Both the position numbers and the translations under genes were made by a program. 39,607 nucleotides of DNA, taken from contig CACRSC010000099.1 in NCBI GenBank assembly GCA_902651635.1, forward strand, positions 16,966-56,572. Reading direction: 5' to 3'. The notes beneath the pieces were generated by a model. The model was not told the origin of the DNA, did no database searches, and saw only the letters and a list, made by a program, of their open reading frames with translations. The stretch is from Mastigamoeba balamuthi (taxonomy: Eukaryota; Evosea; Mastigamoebida; Mastigamoebidae). Below are positions 10,205 through 19,190 of this stretch, one piece after another. Each line of letters opens with the position of its first letter. The stretch's first letter is position 1.

Positions 10205-10347
10205 GAGCTCTGTGTGGTTGCCGTTGGCACAGAGCGCAGAACAAGTCATTCACGGGGTGCACACGCGTCTGTCATTCAGCTATCAATTGATTTTGATGAC
10301 TTGGCGGGCAGAGAGGGCTCAGGGGGCCTTAGTCGTGGCCCAGCGCC

Positions 10348-11374
10348 TCAGTGCTTGCCCTTGCCGCCGCGGCCGCCCCTGCCGCCCTTGCCGCCCTTGG
10401 CAGACGCGTCCGAGGCGGGGGCAGCGATCTCGGCGCCCACGAGGTCGATCTGGAACTCGCCCTTGGTGACCTTGCTCAGGTCCGCCACCAGCGTGTCAAA
10501 GTCCCCGGGCACCAGCGTGATGTCCATCCTGCACCCGTCGCTCGTGTACTGCTCGCGCGTCACCGTGGCCAGCTTGTGGATGATCCCCTGCGCCTGCCCC
10601 ATGACCTGCTCCGCAGGCATTGCGCGCTCTCATTAAACACGAGCAGAATTCAATTTATATATTTATAAATTACTAGTAAATTAAGACACAAAGTTAAAAA
10701 TTAAGGTATCAAATTAGAGGCACGAAATCAATTGAGCGGGCAGGGGAGGACCTTGTTGGGGACGACGAGGACGGCCTCGACGTCGCAGCGCTTGCAGGGC
10801 ATGACCTCGGGCAGGCGCTTGACGATGTCCTGGATCTGGCGCTCGACGGGCAGCTCGGGGTCGAGGTGTATCTTGAGCGTCTCGAGCGCGTTCTCGATCC
10901 TCGTCACGGGGTGCGGCGTCTTGGCCCGCGGGTCGATGTAGTACTTGTGTATGTAGTTGACCACCTCCCTCCTCATCTGCTCCACCTGTTGCGCATCACA
11001 AAAAATCCACGTCAGCGGGAAAAAAGAACGCACGGAACGGGTATTTCCAGGAATTGCAGAAGAAAGAGGCGGGAGGCTGGAGTTGAACCGGGGACCTTGT
11101 CCTTGCGCTCGTCGGCGCTGAGGGCAGCGTCGCCCTTGTCGAGGACGGTCTTGAGGCAGGCGCGGAGGTCGTCGGAGCCGAAGGCGGCCTTGAGGTCGGC
11201 GGCCTTGGCCTTTTCGCCCTTGGAGTGGTGGCCGACGAAGAGGGCGTCGTCGACGTAGAGGGCGCTCTCGAGCGTCGCCTTGCCCGCACGGTACTTCTGC
11301 ACCGCCCCGGGCTTCACCAGCGCCTCGAACGCCAGCTTCCCGCTCTTGTACTTGACCACCTGGTACTCGGCCAT
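10348..11374 (-). CDS. SBDS: SBDS ribosome maturation protein
   Basis: Three exons on the minus strand: 11374-11096, 10985-10752, 10605-10348; 256 aa, the usual family length. Residues 1-93 are the FYSH domain (QVVKYKSGKLAFEALV, KAAFGSDDL, LDKGDAALSADERKDK). Residues 94-171 are the central helical domain (VNYIHKYYIDPRAKTPHPV, RIENALETLKI). Residues 172-256 form the ferredoxin-like domain III, ending in a Gly/Lys/Arg tail (GGKGGRGGRGGKGKH). SBDS works with the GTPase EFL1 to release eIF6 from 60S subunits. Both introns have unusual donors (AAG|GTCCCC and AAG|GTCCTC); the second is 146 nt and strongly AT-rich. The usual residues before the first strand (about 10-15 aa in other eukaryotes) are missing, so a small upstream exon is possible. 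A CAG run lies just before the ATG. Confidence 0.9.
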
Positions 11375-12348
11375 CCCCTGCTGCTGCTGTGGACAGGGCT
11401 GCACTGCCGCTGTTTGTTGGCGTGTAGATATTGTGATCTTGATTTATAAATCCCACCCGCGGATATTTCTCCGCAGGGGGCTGACAGTTGATGGCGTGTT
11501 TATGACGCCCGACGCCCCTTCAATTGCCACACCCCGATTAATCAGAATCTGAGCCGACAACTGAGAGACTGCACGGCCACTGTCACTTGACGAGGCCCGG
11601 GATAGTATCAGCCGATCTCCGAACTCATGGGAGCTGAACACTGCCCTATGCCCACAAGCTAAGCTCAGTTCAGTCCGATACCCTGATCCGCTGTGTGCGA
11701 TGTGCTGATGTAGAACCCTCCCGCCGTACCCGACCTGTGGGCCAGGCCACCCAGCAGCAGCGCCCCCTGTGGTCTCCCGTGTCGCTCACCGCCCTCATCA
11801 CTGCCACCGTGGCTGTCGCGGCCCCTCGTGGCCCACACGGCTCCCTCAGCACTACGGTCGCAGGGCCTGCCGCTACGGCATCTACCGATTCCGATGGCTC
11901 CGTCGTGCCTCAGTCCTGCCTTCATTCTTCATTCGGTTGCAGTTCCCACTTCGTTTTTCCTGGCACTTCCACCAACTCGACACTCTGATGCACACCGACG
12001 TGGTGCCAAGCAGTGCTTCCCTGGCCCTTGGGGCTGTGAAATTGAGTCAATCGTGAATCGTACAAGCTATGAGCCCCTCAAAATGTAGTTCCGGATAACT
12101 TCGTCGGAATACTAGGTACGATGTTGTTCTAATGAGGATGAGGAACAACCCTCTGCGGCCCCCTAGAACGATTGCCATCACGACCAGCTGTTCCTTGGGG
12201 GGAAACCCCGTACCAGAAATGGATTTCGTTCTGGCAATTACCCACGAGTTTTTGGCGAGTTTTCAGGCAGTTTGCCCCCTCCCGGCATCTGCCCGGAAAT
12301 CACTACACGTTATTCACAAATAACCGACTGCACAGACAGCACACAAGA
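11375..12348. other. SBDS / EGF-gene divergent upstream region
   Basis: No gene is supported. The SBDS-proximal part (11378-11440) contains the CTG run, TGGACAGGGCTGCACTGCCG and GTTTGTTGG that recur at 14453-14510. The part around 11490-11530 (GATGGCGTGTTTATGACG) recurs near 14607-14640. This shows the tandem duplication included this promoter region. Confidence 0.55.
12211..12266 (+). promoter_or_regulatory. Conserved upstream block of EGF gene 1
   Basis: About 85-140 nt before ATG 12349, this block (CCAGAAATGG...GGCAATTACCC...GAGTTTT...GCGAGTTTTC) matches 15091-15146 upstream of the paralog. It is better conserved than the sequence on either side, so it may be a core promoter or 5' UTR element. 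This is inferred from paralog comparison only. Confidence 0.4.
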
Positions 12349-13443
12349 ATGCAGACAGCTGTCGTCCTGCTTTCTGTGCTGTCACTTGCTGCAGCGTTCT
12401 GCGAGTACACCGATTGCGCCAGTTGCAAGAGTGCAAACTGCAAGTGGTGTGTCGATGGCTGCCACACGCCGTTGAGCTCGTGTGATTCGAGGGAGTGTAC
12501 CGCCGACTGCCCCGCCCTCAATGCGGAGCGCATTCTGTCCGTAGACTGCGCCGTCAGCCTTGGGTGTGCTGAATACAAGGATGGACGCTGTACCATACAG
12601 GACTCCACCGGCACTCGCCATAGCAGCGACCAGTATTGCTCCTGTCTGCCGGGCTACTCGCACCCGAAGCCTCTACTCGACTGTTATCTGAATGTCAAGG
12701 GGCCGCTGTTCTTTGGGGTCGGAGCATCGCCGTGTGTCCACAGCGATGCCCCCGATTGCTCAACGCTCAACGCACATGGACTGTATACCTTGTATTGCAG
12801 CGATGCCAAGAAGTGCCCTGGAGTGTCGTGGACGTCTGGGGTCTGCACAGTCGACATTGACGGAAAGCCGCGTGACATCTCCGAGCTCTGCGTGTGCAAT
12901 GATGGGTTCTCCCAGAAGACTGTGAACAGGTCGTGCTTCCTGTCCGGCCAGGGCCCAGTGTTCGCCGCCAAGGGGGCCTCCCCCTGCGTGCAGTGCCCCT
13001 GCGTACACGGGCGCTGCCCTCTCGAGGATCCCGGCAGGTGCGAGTGCTACAGCGGCTGGCAAGGCCCCACGTGCGAGTCCTACCGCTGCTCGTCTGGATG
13101 CAACGGTCATGGCACCTGCTCGGGGCCAGAGCAGTGCTCATGCGCTGACGGATGGTCCGGGGCGCAGTGCGAGAAGTTCTACTGCCCCGGGGACTGCGGA
13201 GGACACGGCTACTGCTCCGGGCCCCGCACGTGCACGTGCAGCAGCGGTTGGACCGGCCCCGACTGCCGCACCAAGGAGGGCAGCGGAGGCAACGAGGGCG
13301 GCGATAACACCGTGGCCGTCATCGTCGGCGGAGGATTTCTGGCGAGTGTGTTCATCGTGGGGGTCGTGGCCTTGGTGATCGTCAAGTGCCGGCCCTCGGC
13401 CAACGGCTACCAGCCAGTGCCAGCATCCGAGAGCATACAGTGA
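12349..13443 (+). CDS. Type I membrane protein with PSI-like and EGF repeats, copy 1
   Basis: Intronless, 364 aa. Residues 1-18 are a signal peptide (MQTAVVLLSVLSLAAAFC). Then comes a PSI-like Cys cluster (DCASCKSANCKWCVDGC), a middle Cys-rich region and, from about residue 220, tandem tenascin/EGF-like modules with the G-x-C-x-C-x2-GW/GY-x-G-x2-C pattern (CECYSGWQGPTCES, CSCADGWSGAQCE, CTCSSGWTGPDC). Residues 322-345 are a single membrane helix with a GGG start. The short cytoplasmic tail ends NGYQPVPASESIQ; YQPV fits the YxxPhi sorting signal for adaptor-mediated endocytosis. It is a likely surface receptor or adhesion protein, comparable in layout to amoebozoan EGF/tenascin-repeat proteins. 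The paralog is at 15213. Confidence 0.85.
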   Translation: MQTAVVLLSVLSLAAAFCEYTDCASCKSANCKWCVDGCHTPLSSCDSRECTADCPALNAERILSVDCAVSLGCAEYKDGRCTIQDSTGTRHSSDQYCSCLPGYSHPKPLLDCYLNVKGPLFFGVGASPCVHSDAPDCSTLNAHGLYTLYCSDAKKCPGVSWTSGVCTVDIDGKPRDISELCVCNDGFSQKTVNRSCFLSGQGPVFAAKGASPCVQCPCVHGRCPLEDPGRCECYSGWQGPTCESYRCSSGCNGHGTCSGPEQCSCADGWSGAQCEKFYCPGDCGGHGYCSGPRTCTCSSGWTGPDCRTKEGSGGNEGGDNTVAVIVGGGFLASVFIVGVVALVIVKCRPSANGYQPVPASESIQ

Positions 13444-13830
13444 CCTTCCCCTATCCCTCAACACCGGTCCTTCTCCCTCAGGCTCTCGCTTTCCTGCAAT
13501 AAAACTCCCAGAGAGCTCTCCCCCGAGAGCATTCTGCGGTGAGCTGCCCTCAGTCCGTCACAGCGTCCCTCGCATGAGATCTTCGCATGGAGATCCCCTG
13601 CTGCTCCCAACACTGTGCCTTCGCATCCACAATCTCCAGTGGTGCTAGGATGGCTCGGAGGCAGCTCCCCAACGGCTGGAGCACCAGGGCAGAGAGAGCC
13701 AATTGATATGCAGTCGTTTATTGAGCGGCGTCAGCTTCGTGGGGGCTGCATGCACGTGCGCGCCAGCGCTCCCTCGCCTCGCCTCGAGGGGGCGGCAGCC
13801 GCAGCCCTGCAGCACAGCGGCCCAAGCCGC
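13444..13830. other. Convergent 3' region between EGF gene 1 and truncated PRPF38B
   Basis: Contains AATAAA for the EGF gene at 13498-13503 and, on the minus strand, AATAAA for the PRPF38B copy at 13717-13722. The whole stretch is homologous to 16317-16815. The AGAGCTCTC...CCGAGAGC words after the poly(A) signal can pair as a short hairpin and are kept in both copies. Confidence 0.5.
13498..13503 (+). terminator. Poly(A) signal AATAAA of EGF gene 1
   Basis: AATAAA 55 nt after the stop codon, in the same place as in the paralog (16372-16377). Confidence 0.6.
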
Positions 13831-14451
13831 TCAGCGGCGGTAGCCCAGCGTGATGGTCTCGTCGCCCAGCGTGTCCAGCCTCGCAGAGGCCCTGTCGCCC
13901 GCCCCGGCCCCCGCGGACCCGGCGGCCGCGGGCTGCGACCCGTACATGGCGCGCAGCTTGTTGAGCATCTCCGTCGCCGACTGCCGCGGCCTCTCCTGCG
14001 CCCCCGCCCCCGCCGCCGTCGCTGGCGCAGCCGCTGGCGACGCGGGCCGCGCGCTGCCGCTGCCGCTGCTGCCCACGGGGCGCCTGGGCGACGCAGACCG
14101 CGAGCGCGACCTCGAGCGGGCCCTCTCGTAGCGGTGCCTCCGCTCGCGCTCTCGCTCACGGTCCCTCCGCTCGGCCTCCCTGCCGTCCCTGCCCTCCCTC
14201 TCCCTGTCGCGCTCGTACTCGCGGTCCCTGCCCTCTCGGTCCCTCTCCCTGTCGCGCTCGTAGTCGCGGTCCCTCTCGCGGTCTCTCTCGCGGTCTCTGC
14301 GCTCGGGCTCTCTGCCCTCTCTGCCCTCGCGGTCGCGCTCCCAGTCGCGGTCCCTCTCGCGCTCCCGCCTGCGCTCGTAGTCGCGGTCGCGCTGGTCCCT
14401 GTCGCGGTCCCTGCGCTCGCGGTCGCGCTCCCACTCGCGGTCCTCGCGGTC
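13831..14451 (-). pseudogene. Truncated PRPF38B copy (3' part only)
   Basis: The minus-strand sequence is nearly identical to the last exon of the intact PRPF38B gene at 16816-17791: the RD/RE-dipeptide region, RSRSRSASPRRP, and the tail ending DTLGDETITLGYRR with its stop at 13831. The copy ends upstream at the single N (14452), within the RD/RE repeat region. The WGN-containing PRP38 domain and exons 1-3 are absent. It is therefore either a truncated duplicate or an assembly break. Small in-frame differences in repeat number exist against the intact copy. Confidence 0.75.
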
Positions 14452-14452
14452 N
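14452..14452. other. Single undetermined base, probable assembly join
   Basis: The only N in the window sits exactly where PRPF38B-like sequence (GGTCCTCGCGGTC) meets a CTG run from the SBDS upstream region. A one-base N at a low-complexity junction between two duplicated segments suggests a forced join or unresolved repeat. Confidence 0.8.
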
Positions 14453-14483
<31 letters not shown>

Positions 14484-15212
14484 GGACAGGGCTGCACTGC
14501 CGCTGTTTGTTGGCTGTATCGTGTAGATATTATTTCTTCCCCTGCAGAATCAACGGATATCTCTCCCGCTGTGTACGATTTGTTGATCATGCGATGAAAT
14601 TGGGGCGATGGCGTGTTCGTGACGCGGGCCCCCATCAATTGCCACAACCCTTCGTGGAATATTCACCTGCCACTCGGTCTTAGATCGGCCACGGAAACAG
14701 GATACTATCTTCTGGCATCGGGGAGCACTGCAGTTCCGGATATTCACGGCATCTTTCACCCAAAATCGCACCCCACAATCATCATATGCCAGAGGGGCTG
14801 CCCAGAGAGAGCACACCGGGAGAGCCACAGAGCGGTTATCCCGGAACTCGCTTAACCTTACCAGAACAGCAGCATACCCCCAGCACTCCTGGCCGGTGCA
14901 CAGCTCCGGATGGCCGCAGGTTATGGCACGCCATTGTCCGATGTGCTGGTGCACCGCGGTGGCGCCAACATGGTTTTCTTTCTGGCAGTGGTTCCTTCTT
15001 TGCTTTTTCGTTACGACCACTTCACTTGGGGGCTGTGAGTCCATAGGAGCTTGAGTCTCTCCCTCTCCCGAGTCTTCCTTTTCTGTCCCGGTGCCAGAAA
15101 GGAATTTGGTTTCGGCAATTGCCCGCGAGTTTTATGCGAGTTTTCCGGCACCTTACTCCGGAGTATCTACCCAACAACCGCCTTCAGAAAAACAACACCA
15201 GATAACAGTAGT
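14453..15212. other. SBDS promoter relic and EGF gene 2 upstream region
   Basis: 14453-14510 repeats the sequence just upstream of the SBDS start codon (CTG run, TGGACAGGGCTGCACTGCCG), but SBDS coding sequence is absent: the join falls in the CAG run immediately before where its ATG would be. 14607-14645 matches the next part of the SBDS upstream region. 15091-15146 is the conserved block before EGF gene 2. No ORF is supported. Confidence 0.6.
15091..15146 (+). promoter_or_regulatory. Conserved upstream block of EGF gene 2
   Basis: Counterpart of 12211-12266 (GCCAGAAAGG...GGCAATTGCCCGCGAGTTTT...GCGAGTTTTCC), about 65-120 nt before ATG 15213. It is conserved between paralogs, as expected for a core promoter element. 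Confidence 0.4.
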
Positions 15213-16316
15213 ATGAAGTCAACTGCCCTCCTTTTTTCGGTGCTGTCACTTGCAGCAGCCTTTTGCGACTACACCGACTGCGCCATCTGCAAGAGATCGC
15301 ACTGCAAGTGGTGCACTGATGGCTGCCACGTGTGGGGCAGCTCCTCCTGCGACCCGACCGAGTGTCAGGAGCACAGCGCCGCCAACTGCACCGCCCTCAA
15401 CGCGGAGTACATCGAGCCCACCGACTGCCTCTCCTCCGACAAGCAGTGCCCTGGCATCGTCTACTACTCTGGTGGCAGCTGCACCATCCAAGACTTCTCG
15501 GGGACAACCCGCAGCAGCGACGAGTTTTGCTATTGTCTGCCGGGCACCACGCCCCCGAAGCCTCCGAGCGATTGCTATCTGAACAACAAGGGGCCGCTGT
15601 TCGTCGGGGCCGGAGCATTGCCGTGCGCCATTAACTGCTCGTCGCTCAATGCACACCGTTTGGCTTCCTCAGATTGCCTCGATTCCTCGGGATGCTCAAT
15701 CTCGCGGACCGCTCACACCTGCACTGTCGGCATTGACGGAACGTCCCACGACATCTCCGAGCTCTGCACGTGCAATCCCGGGTTCCACCAGAGGACCGGG
15801 TCCACCAAGTGCTACCTGGGCGGCCAGGGCCCAGTGTTCGTTGCCAAGGGAGCCTCGCCATGCGACAGGTGCCCCTGCGTTAACGGGCGCTGCCCTGCCG
15901 AGGATTTCACCAGGTGCGAGTGCTACAGCGGCTGGGAAGGCCCCACGTGCGAGTCCTACCACTGCACGTATGGGTGCAGCGGTCATGGCACCTGCTCGGG
16001 GCCGGAGAAGTGCTCATGCGCCGAGGGATATAGTGGGGCCAATTGCGAGCAGTTCTACTGCCCCGTGGAGTGCGGAGGGCACGGCTACTGCTCAGGGCCC
16101 AACACGTGCACGTGCGTCAGTGGCTGGACTGGCTCGGACTGCCGCACCAAGGAGGACGACGATACGTCTACCTGGTCGGATTCCATGGTCGTCTTCGTTG
16201 GTGGAGGGTTCCTGGCGAGTTTGTTCATCGTGGGGCTCATGGCCTTGGTGATCGTCAAGTGCCGCTCTTCGGTCCACGGCTACCAGCCAGTGCCAGCATC
16301 CGAGAGCATTCAGTGA
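15213..16316 (+). CDS. Type I membrane protein with PSI-like and EGF repeats, copy 2
   Basis: Intronless, 367 aa, and a paralog of 12349-13443 with the same domain order: signal peptide (MKSTALLFSVLSLAAAFC), PSI-like cluster (DCAICKRSHCKWCTDGC), middle Cys-rich region, EGF-like modules (CECYSGWEGPTCES, CSCAEGYSGANCE, CTCVSGWTGSDC), one membrane helix (VVFVGGGFLASLFIVGLMAL) and a cytoplasmic tail whose last 11 residues (YQPVPASESIQ) are identical to copy 1. The ectodomain middle part is clearly diverged, while cysteines are kept. The Lys/Arg stop-transfer (VKCRSS) is present. The ATG was chosen for the signal peptide; the ORF opens upstream at 15051 without one. AATAAA follows at 16372. Confidence 0.85.
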   Translation: MKSTALLFSVLSLAAAFCDYTDCAICKRSHCKWCTDGCHVWGSSSCDPTECQEHSAANCTALNAEYIEPTDCLSSDKQCPGIVYYSGGSCTIQDFSGTTRSSDEFCYCLPGTTPPKPPSDCYLNNKGPLFVGAGALPCAINCSSLNAHRLASSDCLDSSGCSISRTAHTCTVGIDGTSHDISELCTCNPGFHQRTGSTKCYLGGQGPVFVAKGASPCDRCPCVNGRCPAEDFTRCECYSGWEGPTCESYHCTYGCSGHGTCSGPEKCSCAEGYSGANCEQFYCPVECGGHGYCSGPNTCTCVSGWTGSDCRTKEDDDTSTWSDSMVVFVGGGFLASLFIVGLMALVIVKCRSSVHGYQPVPASESIQ

Positions 16317-16815
16317 CCCCCCGACCCCCTGACCCCGCGGTCCTCCTCCCTCAGGCTCTCACGTGCTGTCCAATAAAGATCACAGAGAGAGCTCTCTCCC
16401 CGAGAGCTTTCTGCGGTGAGTTGCCCTCAGTCCGACACAGTTGAATTGCGGTATCGCGTGGGATCATCGGCTGGGAGTGCAGGGGCAGGGTGTTCACCAT
16501 CTTCGCATCTCACAATCTTCTTGTGGCGGTCGGAGGAGCAGGGCTGGCGCATCTGCCCCCGCCGCCTGAGTCTACTTGCCTCTCCTCCCGCGTGGCCGAC
16601 TCCCGGCGTCTCGTTCTGGTCCTGTACCACTTCAGCCGTGGGGGAAGCTGCCAGCGCCGTTGCTGCCGCCGCCGGAGCACCAGAGCAGAGAATCAATTGA
16701 TATGCAGTCGTTTATTGAGCTTTATTCTGCGTCGGGGCTGCGTGTTCCAGCGCTCCCTCGCCTCGCATCGAGGGGGCAGCAGCGCAGTCCTGCAGCCCAG
16801 CGGCCCAGCAGCCGC
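16317..16815. other. Convergent 3' region between EGF gene 2 and PRPF38B
   Basis: Carries the EGF gene poly(A) signal (16372-16377) and minus-strand AATAAA signals for PRPF38B (complement of 16711-16716 and 16721-16726). It is homologous to 13444-13830. The palindrome ATCAATTGAT lies at 16692-16701. There is no gene. Confidence 0.5.
16372..16377 (+). terminator. Poly(A) signal AATAAA of EGF gene 2
   Basis: AATAAA 56 nt after the stop codon, matching the position in copy 1. Confidence 0.6.
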
Positions 16816-18874
16816 TCAGCGGCGGTAGCCCAGCGTGATGGTCTCGTCGCCCAGCGTGTCCAGCCTCGCAGAGGCCCTGTCGCCCGCCCCGGCCCCCGCG
16901 GACCCGGCGGCCGCGGGCTGCGACCCGTACATGGCGCGCAGCTTGTTGAGCATCTCCGTCGCCGACTGCCGCGGCCTCTCCTGAGCCCCCGCCCCCGCCG
17001 CCGTCGCTGGCGCAGCCGCTGGCGACGCGGGCCGCGCGCTGCCGCTGCCGCTGCTGCCCGCGGGGCGCCTGGGCGACGCAGACCGCGAGCGCGACCTCGA
17101 GCGGGCCCTCTCGTAGCGGTGCCTCCGCTCGCGCTCTCGCTCGCGGTCCCTCCGCTCGGCCTCCCTGCCGTCCCTGCCGTCCCTGCCGTCCCTGCCGTCC
17201 CTCTCCCTGTCGCGCTCATAGTCGCGGTCCCTGCCCTCTCGGTCCCTCTCCCTGTCGCGCTCGTAGTCGCGGTCTCTCTCGCGGTCTCTCTCGCGGTCTC
17301 TGCGCTCGGGCTCTCTGCCCTCTCTGCCCTCGCGGTCGCGCTCCCAGTCGCGGTCCCTCTCGCGGTCCCGCCTGCGCTCGTAGTCGCGGTCGCGCTGGTC
17401 CCTGTCGCGGTCCCTGCGCTCGCGGTCGCGCTCCCACTCGCGGTCCTCGCGGTCGCGGTCGCGGAGGCGCTCGCGGTCCCTCTCGCGGCGCTCGCGCTCG
17501 GCGCTGGCGCTGGCGGCCCCCGCGGCCTCGTCGGGCCCCCCGCCGCCCTGGGCCGGGGCCGCCTCTGCGTCTGCGGCGAAGGCGGCGCCCCTGGAGCGCT
17601 CGAGGTCTGCGAGGTCCCTGTCCATGGCGCGCTGGACGGCGACGGGGATGCGGGGCAGCGTCGTGCCGTCGTACTTCATCTCGCGGATCAGCTGCACCAC
17701 CAGCCGCGACAGCGTCACAGGCTTGCTCTTGAGGTTCACGTGCACCTCGGCCTGGTCCTCCAGCAGCGGGCTCACGTGCCCCCAGAACTCCCTGCAGTAC
17801 GTGCAGGGCAGTTGTTTTCGGTCAGGCAACGATATCCCCGCGGAGATGCGGGTATCTGCGGATGAAATCTTGGATTCGGGAATCTGGGGGGCGCACTTGG
17901 GGGGCCCGCAGAGGCGCAGGTAGAGGACGCCCATGCCGCGGACGTAGGGGTGCTGGTGGCCCAGCATCCGCGCGATCTGCTTGCGCGTGATCTTGAGGGT
18001 GAACATCTTGTACAGCAGGCAGAAGGCCGTCGACGGCGCCCTCGCGTTGGGGATCCACGGGCCTGCGGGGAGGGTTGCGGGTGACGTCAACGCAGGCATT
18101 TCCCGGAATGAGATCTTCGGATTCATGCCGGGAAAAGGAAAGCCTGGGAGGGGAGGTAGTTGCCTTTGGAACGGGTACAGCACCTAAATACTTGACGCTC
18201 TTCTGGATCTCGTTGAGCACCTCGGACCACGTCTTCAGCTCGCTGCCGCCGCACCGGGTCGGATAGAGCCAGCAGATTTGAATTTCCCAATTATTTGAAT
18301 TTGAAATGCAAATGCAAATCAGAACACGGCAGATATTTCGAGAGAAGATTCCGAACAGCCCCCGCGCGTGGGCGAGGGGCCGGACGAGAGAGCGCGGCGG
18401 ACTGAATTTGAAAAGCAAATCAGAGCACGGGAGATTACACAAAAGGTACAGCAGATATTTCGAGAGAAGATTCCACAGCAACCCCCGTGCGCGCGCGCGC
18501 GGGCGGGGGGCGCACAAGAGGTTCTTGAAGTAGTCCGAGGCCTGTATGTTGATGTGGAGGACGGGCTCGAGGTTCATCTTGTCGTTGCCCCAGACGGGCA
18601 GCCGCTCGCTCTTCTTGGACTCGGCCTCCTCCCCCTCCTCCTCCTCGCCCTCGGCCCCCGCGGCGCCCCCGGCCCCCGCGGCGTCCTCCCCGCAGCCCCC
18701 GGGCGCCGCGGGGCGGGCGACGGGCTGCAGGGCGACCTCCACGAGGCCCCCGGCTGCGGCGGGGGGCGCGGGCACGGCAGCCCCGTAGGCCTGCTGCTGC
18801 TGCTGGTAGAGCATCATCATCTGCATCTGCTGCATCTGCTGCATCTGCAGCGCCCACGCCGTGCTCGGGTCCAT
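16816..18874 (-). CDS. PRPF38B: PRPF38B-like pre-mRNA splicing factor
   Basis: Four exons on the minus strand: 18874-18516, 18242-18184, 18062-17897, 17791-16816; 519 aa. The N-terminus is Met/Gln-rich (MQQMQQMQ, YQQQQQ) with an acidic stretch. The PRP38 domain starts at LPVWGNDKMNLEPVL, continues DYFKNLFELKTWSEVLNEI, STAFCLLYKMFTLKITRKQ, PYVRGMGVLYLRLCGPPKEFW and KPVTLSRLVVQLI, and ends at LPRIPVAVQR. From about residue 290 a long RD/RE/RG-dipeptide region gives way to RSRSRSASPRRP (SR-type) and a short tail. PRP38 proteins join the U4/U6.U5 tri-snRNP and are needed for spliceosome activation; the PRPF38B type carries the RS/RD tail. All splice junctions restore family homology. The 3' part is duplicated at 13831-14451. 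Confidence 0.9.
18079..18112 (-). repeat. Intronic element, PRPF38B intron 2
   Basis: Minus strand: ATTCCGGGAAA, then TGCCTGCG, then ACGTCACC, close to the intron's 3' end. The same ordered words occur in intron 2 of both XPR1 genes (23355-23392 and 36461-36498). It overlaps no coding sequence. Confidence 0.6.
18297..18474. repeat. Internal duplication within PRPF38B intron 1
   Basis: Two copies, 18297-18352 and 18404-18474, share GAATTTGAAA, GCAAATCAGA-CACGG and CAGATATTTCGAGAGAAGAT (plus-strand reading). The second has about 15 extra bases. Each copy is followed by a GC-rich purine/CG stretch. Together they make up much of the 273-nt intron. Confidence 0.7.
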
Positions 18875-18898
18875 CGCTCGCGCGCGCCGCCAAGCACG

Positions 18899-19190
18899 AC
18901 GAAACAAAAACAGCACAAATATCTCCACACACAACCGTGCGAATCTAGATCTTTACGAGATATTCAGATTGCATAGTACCTCGAACAAGGCTGGGGGTGA
19001 GAGCGGGGGAAGTGGAGGCCGTGTGGGTGTCCGTGTCGAAGGCAGACGAAACAAAAACAGCACAAATACCTCCGCCAAGTGGTGCGAATCTAGATCTTTT
19101 CCCGAGATATTCTGTGCGCAGGGACAACAGATGGGGGAGCGAGCGGGGGAAGTGGAGGCCGCGTGGGCGTCCGTAGTCGAGTACCTGCGG
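18899..19190 (+). repeat. Tandem duplication of a bidirectional promoter region
   Basis: Two units offset by about 147 nt share ACGAAACAAAAACAGCACAA, GTGCGAATCTAGATCTTT, CGAGATATTC and GCGGGGGAAGTGGAGGCCG. Unit 1 is next to the PRPF38B start (minus), unit 2 next to ATG 19131 (plus). Only unit 2 keeps the ATG of the plus-strand ORF. The words AGATCT and GAGATATT may be promoter elements. Confidence 0.7.

Noticed and set aside
8857-10230. 457-aa minus-strand ORF opposite surface-protein copy 2
   Set aside because: Antisense shadow of a strongly biased coding region; composition is low complexity.
11372-11456. IYTPTN in frame upstream of SBDS, resembling the IFTPTNQ start of other SBDS proteins
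   Set aside because: It is in a different frame from the SBDS start and the only GT...AG between them would be an 18-nt intron. The duplicated copy near 14.5 kb has a 6-nt insertion in the middle of the motif. Probably coincidence.
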